A DNA stretch of 64,000 nt, taken from assembly GCA_018436705.1 (NCBI GenBank), contig JAHDLA010000022.1, positions 1-64,000 on the forward strand, written 5' to 3'. This document shows, one piece after another, positions 17,884 to 26,336 of this stretch. The position numbers and the translations under genes are program-made. This DNA comes from Sedimentibacter sp. Lineage in GTDB: Bacteria > Bacillota > Clostridia > Tissierellales > Sedimentibacteraceae. The notes beneath the pieces were generated by a model that searched no databases, was not told the origin of the DNA, and saw only the letters and a list, made by a program, of their open reading frames with translations. Every line of letters begins with the position of its first letter. The first letter of the stretch is position 1.

Positions 17884-18702
17884 ATGAAAAGGAAATTAAG
17901 CCTAAACCTTGGAATTGTACTGGTTTTAATAATAATCGCGGTATGGGTTCTTTCATTTATATGCATGCCTTACCCGCCTAATGAAATGAATATTTCTCAA
18001 AAATTTATTAAACCGGGGGAAGACAGCGGGCATTTATTGGGCACCGATAATTTTGGACGAGATATATTTTCGAGAATCATGTACGGATCAAGAAATGTAT
18101 TGCTGGTGGGAGTAGGTTCGGTTACACTTGGAACGATAGTAGGTATTGTTCTCGGTGCATCGGCAGCGATGTTTAAGAAAATGAGCTCTGTAATAATGAG
18201 AATAATGGACGGGCTGATGTCATTTCCGGGAATACTTCTGGCGCTGATGCTTGTAACTGTTGTGGGAAAAGGAACAAAAGGCTCAATTGCAGCCATTAGC
18301 ATTTTTATGGTTCCATTATTTTCAAGATTGGTTTATTCTATGATTTTGGATACGGAAAATCTTGTTTATATAAAAGCTGCAAGAAGTTACGGCAGTACGT
18401 ATTTTCAAATATTTATGAGACATTTTGTACCGGCTATGCTTCCTAGACTTATAACACAGTACAGCTCAGCAATCGGTTCGGCGGTAATGATTGAAACATC
18501 ACTTTCTTTTTTGGGGCTTGGAATCCAGCCCCCGCATGCTAGTTGGGGAATGATGCTCAGCGAATCAAGACAGTTTTTTCTGTTGCACCCTTATCTGGCC
18601 GTAGCGCCGGGAATTGCAATTATAATTACGGTTCTCGGGTTTAACCTCATAGGTGACGGATTAAATGACATGCTTATTAACAGGAGGTCTGCCAATGAAT
18701 GA
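17884..18702 (+). CDS. ABC permease, DppC type
   Basis: This is the second membrane subunit. It shows the DppC hallmarks LLGTDNFGRDIFSR in the N-terminal extracytoplasmic segment, an EAA-type loop (KAARSYGSTYFQIFMRH) and the GLGIQPPHASWG sequence. At 272 residues it is normal. The end overlaps the next gene by 8 bases and contains its AGGAGG ribosome site. Confidence 0.9.
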   Translation: MKRKLSLNLGIVLVLIIIAVWVLSFICMPYPPNEMNISQKFIKPGEDSGHLLGTDNFGRDIFSRIMYGSRNVLLVGVGSVTLGTIVGIVLGASAAMFKKMSSVIMRIMDGLMSFPGILLALMLVTVVGKGTKGSIAAISIFMVPLFSRLVYSMILDTENLVYIKAARSYGSTYFQIFMRHFVPAMLPRLITQYSSAIGSAVMIETSLSFLGLGIQPPHASWGMMLSESRQFFLLHPYLAVAPGIAIIITVLGFNLIGDGLNDMLINRRSANE

Positions 18703-19639
18703 ATCCGTGGTTTTGAAAAATCTAAACATTAAAGCAGGAGAGAAACATCTTGTGAGGGAGCTGTCTCTTAATATTCAGGAAGGCGAAATATTTGGACTTG
18801 TAGGAGAATCCGGATCTGGTAAGACGCTTACGGCTAAATCAATAATAAATGTACTGCCGGAGGGATTAAGCTATACAGCGGGTGAAATGCGGATTGCAGG
18901 CAGAGATATACTAAAAATACCGAAGAATGAAAAAAGAATCCACATAGGGAAAAATGCAGGATATATTCCGCAAAACACGGTTTTTTATCTTCATCCCATG
19001 ATTAAAATAAAGAACCAGATAGCCGACGGTTATATGTATCATATGAAAAAGAGCAAAAGAGAAGCATTAATAAGGGCTTCTGCGTTTCTGGAAAGGGTAG
19101 GATTTGATAATCCAAAGAATATTTTGAATTTTTATCCGTGGCAGCTGAGCGGAGGCATGCGTCAGAGAGTTAATATAGCAATGGCGCTGATGAACGATCC
19201 GAAAGTAATTATAGCAGACGAGCCTACAACTGCCTTGGATTCTACTGTGCAGAGGCAGGTGATGGAGTTGTTTAAGGAAATAAACGAGGAGCTGAGTATT
19301 TCCATATTACTAATTTCTCATGATCTGGGACTAGTAAGGCATTACAGCCGCGGCTTGGCTGTCATGTATGCTGGTAAAGTAGTAGAATCAGGACGAACAG
19401 AAGAAATATTCAAAAATCCCAAACACCCATATACTCAACTTTTGATGAAAATAATACCGTCTCTTAAAATGAGAAAGAACGAGCCGCTGGCAGAAATTCC
19501 GGGATATGTTCAGGATGAGGAAAGAGATGCCGAAGGATGTTTGTTTATAAAAAGATGTCCTCATGCAACGGATGTATGTGCAAAGTTTGCTAAGGAGCAT
19601 AATAGCGACGGACATTATTACAGATGCAATCTGGAGTAA
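18695..19639 (+). CDS. ABC importer ATPase, DppD type
   Basis: One of two ATPases of the importer. Walker A is GESGSGKT, Q-loop in YIPQN, signature LSGGMRQR, Walker B VIIADEPTTALD and H-loop LISHD. The C-terminal oligopeptide-transporter extension carries a Cys cluster (CLFIKRCPHATDVC and YYRC), which binds an iron-sulfur cluster in characterised relatives. I placed the start at the ATG behind AGGAGGTCT; an in-frame ATG 30 bases earlier lies inside the permease gene without a site. Confidence 0.9.
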   Translation: MNESVVLKNLNIKAGEKHLVRELSLNIQEGEIFGLVGESGSGKTLTAKSIINVLPEGLSYTAGEMRIAGRDILKIPKNEKRIHIGKNAGYIPQNTVFYLHPMIKIKNQIADGYMYHMKKSKREALIRASAFLERVGFDNPKNILNFYPWQLSGGMRQRVNIAMALMNDPKVIIADEPTTALDSTVQRQVMELFKEINEELSISILLISHDLGLVRHYSRGLAVMYAGKVVESGRTEEIFKNPKHPYTQLLMKIIPSLKMRKNEPLAEIPGYVQDEERDAEGCLFIKRCPHATDVCAKFAKEHNSDGHYYRCNLE

Positions 19640-19672
19640 AAATTTCTGCTGTCATATCAGGGGAGAAACAAT

Positions 19673-20479
19673 ATGGAAGCTAATAAGAATGAAATAATTT
19701 TGGAAGTTAAAAATATAAGAAAAGAATATGCCATTAAGAAACATTTCTTAACAGGCAGGGTGTTGGAAAAAATTGCAGCTGTAAAAAACACTTCTTTTGA
19801 GGTTAGAGAAGGGATGGCTTTGGGAATTGTGGGAGAATCCGGAAGCGGTAAGTCCACAACTGGAGAAATAGCAGGCGGATTACAGAGACAGACATACGGC
19901 AGCATATTTTACTGCGGAAAAAATATTGATGAAATGTCAGACTATGAATATCAAGAATACAGACGCAATGTCCAGTTTATATTTCAGGATCCCAAAAGTT
20001 CAATGGACCCTAATTATACAATAGGAGACAATGTTTCATTTCCGGTTTTGACATTAAAACTTGCTAAAAACAAAAATGAAGCGTACAAACTGGTTTCAGA
20101 AATGCTTGAAAGAGTCGGTCTTAATGAAAAAATAAAAAACAAATATCCGTCTGAAATAAGCGGAGGACAATGCCAGAGGGCAGCCATAGCCAGAGCGCTG
20201 ATTGTGAATCCAAGAGTCATAATATGCGATGAGCCGGTATCCGCTCTTGACGTTTCAATTCAGGCACAAATATTGAACCTTTTGAAGCAGCTGCAAAAAG
20301 AGCTTAAAATTTCATATATTTTTATTTCTCATGATATTGGAGTAGTGAACTATATGTCAGACACTATACTTGTTATGAACAGGGGAAGCATAGTTGAATC
20401 TGGAGAGGCAAGGGAAGTCCTTATTAATCCGCAGAATGAATACACAAAGAAGCTCATAAACAGCGCATTTATAAATTAG
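19673..20479 (+). CDS. ABC importer ATPase, DppF type
   Basis: The second ATPase of the importer has Walker A GESGSGKST, Q-loop FIFQDPKSSMDP (typical of DppF/OppF), signature ISGGQCQR, Walker B VIICDEPVSALD and H-loop FISHD. At 268 residues it is on the short side and lacks the C-terminal Cys extension seen in its partner, which is normal for some DppF forms. It ends the operon; the methyltransferase gene follows after 45 bases. Confidence 0.9.
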   Translation: MEANKNEIILEVKNIRKEYAIKKHFLTGRVLEKIAAVKNTSFEVREGMALGIVGESGSGKSTTGEIAGGLQRQTYGSIFYCGKNIDEMSDYEYQEYRRNVQFIFQDPKSSMDPNYTIGDNVSFPVLTLKLAKNKNEAYKLVSEMLERVGLNEKIKNKYPSEISGGQCQRAAIARALIVNPRVIICDEPVSALDVSIQAQILNLLKQLQKELKISYIFISHDIGVVNYMSDTILVMNRGSIVESGEAREVLINPQNEYTKKLINSAFIN

Positions 20480-20524
20480 TATAAATGATGAAGCGTTAAA
20501 TATAATCAATTAGGAAAGGATGCT

Positions 20525-21268
20525 ATGGAAGTAGAATTAAGAAGAAATGAAAAAATAGAAGATCTCCAGTGCAACGGGCTGAAAATAATTCAAAATAAAA
20601 GCTGGTTTTGTTTTGGCATGGATGCTGTCTTGCTTACAAATTACTGCGATATAAAAAATAATTCTAAAATAGTTGATTTGGGAACCGGCACAGGTATTAT
20701 TCCAATACTTTTGAGCGGAAAGAGAAATTATTCAAAGGCATATGCGGTTGAAATCCAGGAAGAAGTTGCAGAAATGGCAAGGCGCAGCGTAGAGCTTAAT
20801 AATCTGAAAGATAAAATTGAAGTGCTTAATATAGATTTGAAAAATGCATTGGATTATATGGAACCAAATTCTTTTGATGCCGTAATCTCCAACCCTCCGT
20901 ACAAGCTTGGCAACAGTGGAATTGTTAATCCATCTGATAAAAAAGCAATTTCAAGACATGAAATTATGTGTTCGCTTGAAGATGTAATAAGTACCGCGGC
21001 AGCTCTTTTAAAGCAATACGGAAGATTTTACATGGTGCATCGACCTGACAGGCTCACAGATATTATGTGCCTGCTCAGAAAATATCGGCTGGAGCCGAAA
21101 CAGATTCGTTTTGTTCACCCAAGGTCTGCGGCAAAGCCGAATATGATGTTGGTTAGAGCATCAAAGAATGGTAATCCTGAGCTTAAATTTGATCCTCCGC
21201 TTTACATCTATGACGATGGCGGAAATTACACGGAAGATGTATATAAAATTTACGGAATGGAAAATTAA
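20525..21268 (+). CDS. trmN6: tRNA1(Val) (adenine(37)-N6)-methyltransferase family protein
   Basis: This is a class I SAM methyltransferase with the SAM motif DLGTGTGIIP and the adenine-N6 catalytic NPPY motif (VISNPPYKLG). The DDAVLLTNY-like sequence near residue 35 and length of 247 residues fit the TrmN6/YfiC/YabB family, whose E. coli member methylates A37 of tRNA-Val. AAAGGATGCT precedes the ATG. It may be read through from the peptide importer operon and ends at a terminator. Confidence 0.82.
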   Translation: MEVELRRNEKIEDLQCNGLKIIQNKSWFCFGMDAVLLTNYCDIKNNSKIVDLGTGTGIIPILLSGKRNYSKAYAVEIQEEVAEMARRSVELNNLKDKIEVLNIDLKNALDYMEPNSFDAVISNPPYKLGNSGIVNPSDKKAISRHEIMCSLEDVISTAAALLKQYGRFYMVHRPDRLTDIMCLLRKYRLEPKQIRFVHPRSAAKPNMMLVRASKNGNPELKFDPPLYIYDDGGNYTEDVYKIYGMEN

Positions 21269-21328
21269 TTATAAATTGAATAGAAAAGCTCAGTTTGCTG
21301 TCCTACGACAGTTTAAACAGTATAAAAT

Positions 21329-21369
21329 AAAGCAGCGGCAAAGCCTGTATGGCCTGCAGGCTGCTTTTT
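21329..21369 (+). terminator. Terminator after trmN6
   Basis: AAAGCAGC pairs with GCTGCTTT around an inner GC-rich hairpin, with five T residues at the end. Confidence 0.75.
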
Positions 21370-21386
21370 CTATGTCCTAAATTATA

Positions 21387-21566
21387 TCAAAAACAAAATC
21401 TCTTTCTCCTCTTAGGTGCCAGACAGCCGTCGTATCCCCATCCATCAAGATATTCACGATGCTTTTTATTTACCAACTGCCTTTCATACTTAAACCTTGC
21501 ATATTTCTCACATTTGTCATGACAAAACAATTTACGATCAGTACAGTTCAAACAATTTTCGCTCAT
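21387..21566 (-). CDS. Small cysteine-rich protein (59 aa)
   Basis: On the minus strand an AGGGGGTCAACT ribosome site precedes an ATG and 59 codons. The protein opens with a Cys-x2-Cys, then Cys-x3-Cys (MSENCLNC and CHDKCEKY), has a WGYDGC segment, and ends basic (PKRRKRFCF). The spacing suggests a small zinc-binding module. Similar Cys-rich proteins are common in phage and clostridial genomes, without known function. No promoter was identified. Confidence 0.7.
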   Translation of the reverse strand: MSENCLNCTDRKLFCHDKCEKYARFKYERQLVNKKHREYLDGWGYDGCLAPKRRKRFCF

Positions 21567-21929
21567 AGTTGACCCCCTAAAGAAAGTATTTGTTAATAGT
21601 CTAATTACTTAAATTATGCCTGCCGTATAATCAATGTAAATATTTTATAATAATTTTACAAAATAAAGATTTAAATTCACTAATCGGTTGCAGGTCAATT
21701 ATATCTGCTGCACAGTAGTGTTGACAAGGTGTTTAATGACAAAATTTTTTTACGGTGACAAAAACGAGAAATTTATAAAGTTGTGCTTTGAAAAATTGTG
21801 TGTGCATCATTTGAAACAACCAATAGTACAACTTTACATATAATTAACGAGGATTTAACCCAATATTGCAGCAATTATTAAACAGACAAATTATAGTTAA
21901 GCCATACATTAGTGGAAGGTAGGAAGCAT
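21567..21929. other. Intergenic region
   Basis: AT-rich spacer with no gene. A TTGACA (21721-21726) lacks a good -10 partner, and TATAAT-like words near 21839 lack a spaced -35 box. The promoter of the envelope cluster should be here but cannot be fixed. Confidence 0.4.
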
Positions 21930-22529
21930 ATGAACCTTATTACACATATTGACATTTCTAAGACGCTTTATACAAATTTAACTGATATTATGGATTTGGA
22001 CAAAACAGCTTTTATTTACGGAAATATTAAGCCTGATTTGACCAGTAAGCTGCTGAGAAATCCTCATACTCTGGAAAATTATTTCTTAATTGTTTGTAAC
22101 AATGCCGATAAATTAATGAATAGCAAGTTATCCCTTCAGGAATTTTCATTTGAATTAGGACAAATTTGCCATTACGTGTGTGATTTCTTCTGCCAGTATC
22201 ATTTAGACAATGAATTGTTTCACAAATTCGGAGAACATTTCGTATATGAGCTGAAACTGCATTTCGAACTGCTTATAAATTCCTCCAAAATTAATAAAAA
22301 GCCAGAAATAAAAGCAGTTAAGCAAAATATATACTCAATTATAAAAGAATTGAGGAACGAATACTTCGAAAGGCCTCCTCTTATGCTAAAAGACCTGGAG
22401 TATGCATTTGTTGCAGCACTCTGGATTTGTGAATCAATACATTATTTTTCACATAATACTGCAGCAGTCTCTGCAGGTCAAAAGTCTGATGCTTCCTACC
22501 TTACACTTCCAATTGCAGGAGGTCAATAA
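21930..22529 (+). CDS. Zinc-dependent phospholipase C-like protein
   Basis: This 199-residue protein has histidine and aspartate motifs of the zinc-dependent phospholipase C/S1-P1 fold: an N-terminal HID, a GNIKPD segment, GQICHYVCDFFCQYH and EHF. No signal peptide is visible, unlike classical secreted phospholipases, so it may act inside the cell on lipids or be a non-toxic relative. Start at the ATG behind AGGTAGGAAG; an upstream GTG is less likely. Its stop overlaps the glycosyltransferase start (TAATG), so a joint role in lipid or glycolipid metabolism is inferred. Confidence 0.75.
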   Translation: MNLITHIDISKTLYTNLTDIMDLDKTAFIYGNIKPDLTSKLLRNPHTLENYFLIVCNNADKLMNSKLSLQEFSFELGQICHYVCDFFCQYHLDNELFHKFGEHFVYELKLHFELLINSSKINKKPEIKAVKQNIYSIIKELRNEYFERPPLMLKDLEYAFVAALWICESIHYFSHNTAAVSAGQKSDASYLTLPIAGGQ

Positions 22530-23662
22530 TGAGAATTGCACTTTTTTCTGACACTTACCGTCCTCAGATTAACGGAGTGACAAATACATTGGACAAACTT
22601 GTAAAATACTTTGAAGAAAATGATATACAATATAAAATTTTTGCACCAAAATACGATTATGAAAATGAAGCCGATAACACGGAGAGATTCTACAGCCTCA
22701 AATTTTTCCTGTATCCGGAATGCAGGCTTGCATTGCCTAACTTATTCAGGATATCTCAATCATTATCGGAATTTAAACCTGACATTATACACATTATGAC
22801 TGAATTTAACATGGGTATAACAGGGCTTATTTACGGCAAAAAGCACAACATACCTACAATATCCAGCTATACAACAAATTTCTCCCAATATACTGAATAT
22901 TACAATCTGGAATTTTTGAAGCAGCCCATATGGGATTACATGAGATGGTTTCACAATCAAAACAGCATAACTCTTTGCCCATCTAATGAGGCTCAAAAAC
23001 TGCTTAATAGAAACGGCATAAGCAATACTTCTTTATTTTCCAGAGGTATAGATTCGCATAAATTTAATCCGTCATTTAGGAATGAAGGGCTTAGAAAAAA
23101 ACTTGGAATAGAAAACAAAACAGTATTTTTATATGTCGGAAGAGTTTCGACCGAAAAAGACATGGATGTTTTGAATGAAAGCTACAGATCCATCAGAGAA
23201 GAATATAAGGACACGGCTCTGATTATAACAGGCGATGGGCCTTATCTGGAAGAATGCAAAAAAATGTTTCCTGATGACACCATTTATACAGGATTTAAAA
23301 AAGGAGAGGAACTTGCGGAAATTTATGCATCCAGTGATATATTTGTATGTCCTTCATCCACTGAAACATTTGGAAATGTAGTATTGGAGGCAATGGCTTC
23401 CGGACTGGCAGTTATCGGTGCAGATGCAGGAGGCATAAGAGAAATCATAGAGCACAGGCAAAACGGGTTAAAGTTTAAGGCAAAGAATTCAGCTGAACTT
23501 GCATGCTGCATGAAGGAGTTTATTGAAAACAACAACTTGAGAGATTACATTAAGTCCAACGGACTGAAGAGCGCTAAAAGCAGGACGTGGAATAAAATAA
23601 TAGATTGTCTTTATGTTTCATATTGTGAAGTATTAAAAAGAAATAAAGCTGTAAGTGCGTGA
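22529..23662 (+). CDS. GT4-family glycosyltransferase
   Basis: This GT-B fold enzyme has the N-terminal FSDTYRPQINGV sequence typical of MgtA-like lipid glycosyltransferases, the Gly-rich ITGDGPY donor-site strand, and the E-x7-E motif (ETFGNVVLE) in the C-terminal lobe. At 377 residues it is normal. AGGAGG lies inside the end of the previous gene. UDP-glucose dehydrogenase follows, so UDP-glucuronate could be the sugar donor for a membrane glycolipid; that link is inference from context. Confidence 0.85.
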   Translation: MRIALFSDTYRPQINGVTNTLDKLVKYFEENDIQYKIFAPKYDYENEADNTERFYSLKFFLYPECRLALPNLFRISQSLSEFKPDIIHIMTEFNMGITGLIYGKKHNIPTISSYTTNFSQYTEYYNLEFLKQPIWDYMRWFHNQNSITLCPSNEAQKLLNRNGISNTSLFSRGIDSHKFNPSFRNEGLRKKLGIENKTVFLYVGRVSTEKDMDVLNESYRSIREEYKDTALIITGDGPYLEECKKMFPDDTIYTGFKKGEELAEIYASSDIFVCPSSTETFGNVVLEAMASGLAVIGADAGGIREIIEHRQNGLKFKAKNSAELACCMKEFIENNNLRDYIKSNGLKSAKSRTWNKIIDCLYVSYCEVLKRNKAVSA

Positions 23663-23669
23663 GGAATTT

Positions 23670-24998
23670 ATGATAAGAATAGGAATAATCGGAACGGGAT
23701 ATGTAGGGCTTGTTACCGGGGTTTGTTTATCTGATTTTGGTTGGCAGGTTACATGTACGGATAAAAATGAAGACATTATTTCAAGATTGAGCAGCGGAGA
23801 ACCTACAATATACGAACCGGGTCTGGCTGATCTGCTGTCTAGAAATATTTACTACAAAAGAATTAATTTTACGACAGATGTTGAAAAAATGGTCAATGAC
23901 TGCAATATTATATTTATTTCAGTTGGTACACCGCAAAATAATGACGGCAGTGCCGATCTGACAGGCGTCTACGAAGCTGCCCGCTTGATTGGCGGTGCAA
24001 TGAACAACTATAAAGTTATAGTTGATAAATCGACTGTACCGGTAGGAACAGGGCAGAAAGTTAAAGAAATTATTAGTGAAGAACTGGAACTCCGCGGAGT
24101 ATCAATAGATTTTGACGTAGTTTCAAACCCTGAATTTTTGAGGCAGGGTTCTGCAATTCAGGATTTTACACATGCGGACAGAGTTGTAATAGGTGCTGAA
24201 TCACCTAGTGCCATAGACACAATGAAGGAAGTATACAGAGTTTTATATATTAATGAAACACCATTTCTCACAGTGAATATAGAAACAGCGGAGCTTGTTA
24301 AATATGCTTCCAACGCATTTCTGGCAGCTAAGATATCTTTTATTAATGAACTATCTGAGCTTTGTGAAAATGTTGGGGCAAATGTACAACATGTAGCAAA
24401 AGGAATGGGAATGGACGGCAGAATCGGCTCAAAGTTTCTGCATGCCGGACCTGGTTACGGAGGAAGCTGTTTTCCAAAGGATACAAAGGCGCTTATAAAA
24501 ATAGGCGAAAGTTGCGACTGTGAGTTGGAGCTGGTACGAGCTACAGTTAGTGCAAATGAAAAGCAAAAGCAAAGGCTGGTGCAAAGAATTAAAAATGAAA
24601 TAGGCTCAATGGAGGGGAAAACCATAGGCGTCCTGGGTCTGTCGTTTAAAAATAATACAGATGATATGAGAGAAGCTCCATCATTGACAATACTTAAGGA
24701 ACTGGCATTGCTTGGAGCTCAGTTTAAGGTATACGATCCAAAGTCAATGGAAAAAGCTGTGAATTATTTCAAAGAACTAAATGTTCCCATATTAAAATAT
24801 TGTTCTGACGAGTATGATGCTGCAGAAGGTACGGACGCCATAATACTGATTACTGAGTGGAATCAGTTTAGAAGTCTAAATGTTGACAAAATAAAATCCG
24901 GTATGAGGGGCGACTGCTTTTTTGATTTGAGAAATATTTACAGCAAGGAATATATGTCAGAGAAAGGATTTAAGTATTATTCTGTAGGAAGGGTATAG
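23670..24998 (+). CDS. ugd: UDP-glucose 6-dehydrogenase
   Basis: It oxidises UDP-glucose to UDP-glucuronate with NAD. The N-terminal Rossmann motif is GTGYVGLVTG, and the catalytic Cys267 lies in GYGGSCFPKD. The three-domain length of 442 residues is typical. ATG is preceded by GAGGA; an in-frame GTG 15 bases earlier is too near the previous stop to be preferred. It is 7 bases after the glycosyltransferase gene and 19 before the radical SAM gene. A supply of UDP-glucuronate for an envelope glycoconjugate is likely. Confidence 0.95.
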   Translation: MIRIGIIGTGYVGLVTGVCLSDFGWQVTCTDKNEDIISRLSSGEPTIYEPGLADLLSRNIYYKRINFTTDVEKMVNDCNIIFISVGTPQNNDGSADLTGVYEAARLIGGAMNNYKVIVDKSTVPVGTGQKVKEIISEELELRGVSIDFDVVSNPEFLRQGSAIQDFTHADRVVIGAESPSAIDTMKEVYRVLYINETPFLTVNIETAELVKYASNAFLAAKISFINELSELCENVGANVQHVAKGMGMDGRIGSKFLHAGPGYGGSCFPKDTKALIKIGESCDCELELVRATVSANEKQKQRLVQRIKNEIGSMEGKTIGVLGLSFKNNTDDMREAPSLTILKELALLGAQFKVYDPKSMEKAVNYFKELNVPILKYCSDEYDAAEGTDAIILITEWNQFRSLNVDKIKSGMRGDCFFDLRNIYSKEYMSEKGFKYYSVGRV

Positions 24999-25017
24999 CA
25001 ATATATGGGGGGATAAA

Positions 25018-26244
25018 ATGAACAATAAATCAATATTTAATATTAGTAATTTAGCTTCAGTTTTAAAGGGAAGAATTCCGGGACAATTAGTAATTCAATA
25101 TACAGATTTCTGCAATGCAGAATGCCCGCAGTGCGGTATGAGAAAAACAGAAAATTATCAACGATTCAAGATATCCAAAGAAGAAATCGTAAAAATACTG
25201 GATGCAGCAGCTAGGCAAAACATTCAATCCATATCGTTTACAGGAGGAGAGCCATTTATTTTTGTGGAAGAATTAGTAAGTATGATAAAATATGCTTCTC
25301 ATAAGAAAATCCCTTTTATCAGAACCGGGACAAATGGTTTTATGTTTGCAGACTGGGAAAGCGCGGATTATGAATATAAGATTAATAAGCTGGCAGAAGA
25401 ATTGTCTGAGACGAATTTGCGAAACTTATGGATAAGTATTGATTCTGCTGATCCGAAAACTCACGAAGAAATGAGAGGATTACCGGGAGTAATAAAGGGA
25501 ATTGAAAAGGCACTGCCTATTTTTCACAAGCATGGCATATATCCTGCTGCTAACCTTGGGATAAACAGAAATATAGCAGGATTTGGCAAAATTCCTATAT
25601 ATGTAACGGATAAAAATGGATTTTACCAAAGCTTCAGGGATGCATTTGAGCTTTTCTATAATCATGTTATTGATTTGGGATTTACTATGGTTAATGCATG
25701 TTATCCCATGAGCATTAATGAGGATGAAAAAGCAGAAATCATTGCTGTATATGGTGCATCTTCACTGAGCAAAGTAGTTTCATTCAATGCAGAAGAAAAA
25801 ATACAGATATTTAAAGCACTGATGAATACAATTCCGATGTATCGTTCAGAAATAAGGATATTTACACCGTTATCATCGCTGTATTCACTAATAAATCAAT
25901 ATTGCGGGAATTCTGATGATACCATGCCATGCAGGGGTGGTATTGATTTCTTTTTTATAAATGCCGGAACTGGAAGCACGTATCCATGTGGATATAGAGG
26001 AAATGAAAACATGGGGAAATTTTATGATATAGATATAGATAAAATAAGTGATAAACCATTTTGCAAAGCCTGTGACTGGGAATGTTTCAGAGACCCATCG
26101 GAAATGGCGGGATTTCTTATTGAGGCTGTTAAGCATCCCATAAAATCATTGCTGTTAAAAGCCCCAATTTATAAAGAACTCTGGAAAGAGGATTTAAAGT
26201 ATTATAAAGAATGCAATTTTTTTGACGGGAGAAGAAAGAAATAA
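25018..26244 (+). CDS. Radical SAM protein with C-terminal cysteine cluster
   Basis: Cys32-x3-Cys36-x2-Cys39 binds the radical-SAM iron-sulfur cluster, and SFTGGEPF is the SAM-binding GGE motif. The C-terminal part has further cysteines (MPCRGG, YPCGYRG, FCKACDWEC) in a SPASM/twitch-like arrangement for auxiliary clusters. No peptide precursor gene is adjacent, which argues against a RiPP enzyme; lipid or sugar modification in the envelope cluster is possible. A GGGGG ribosome site precedes the ATG. A bidirectional terminator follows. Confidence 0.85.
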   Translation: MNNKSIFNISNLASVLKGRIPGQLVIQYTDFCNAECPQCGMRKTENYQRFKISKEEIVKILDAAARQNIQSISFTGGEPFIFVEELVSMIKYASHKKIPFIRTGTNGFMFADWESADYEYKINKLAEELSETNLRNLWISIDSADPKTHEEMRGLPGVIKGIEKALPIFHKHGIYPAANLGINRNIAGFGKIPIYVTDKNGFYQSFRDAFELFYNHVIDLGFTMVNACYPMSINEDEKAEIIAVYGASSLSKVVSFNAEEKIQIFKALMNTIPMYRSEIRIFTPLSSLYSLINQYCGNSDDTMPCRGGIDFFFINAGTGSTYPCGYRGNENMGKFYDIDIDKISDKPFCKACDWECFRDPSEMAGFLIEAVKHPIKSLLLKAPIYKELWKEDLKYYKECNFFDGRRKK

Positions 26245-26268
26245 ATGATTAGGATATAATTTAAAATA

Positions 26269-26298
26269 AAAAATAAAACCGGCAACGGTTTTATTTTT
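26269..26298. terminator. Bidirectional terminator between converging genes
   Basis: AAAATAAAACCG pairs with CGGTTTTATTTT around a GCAA loop. T-rich tails on both strands end the radical SAM and the phoH units. Confidence 0.85.
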
Positions 26299-26336
26299 AT
26301 GCTATGATTATTAAAATGTATAACTAATTAGTGTAT

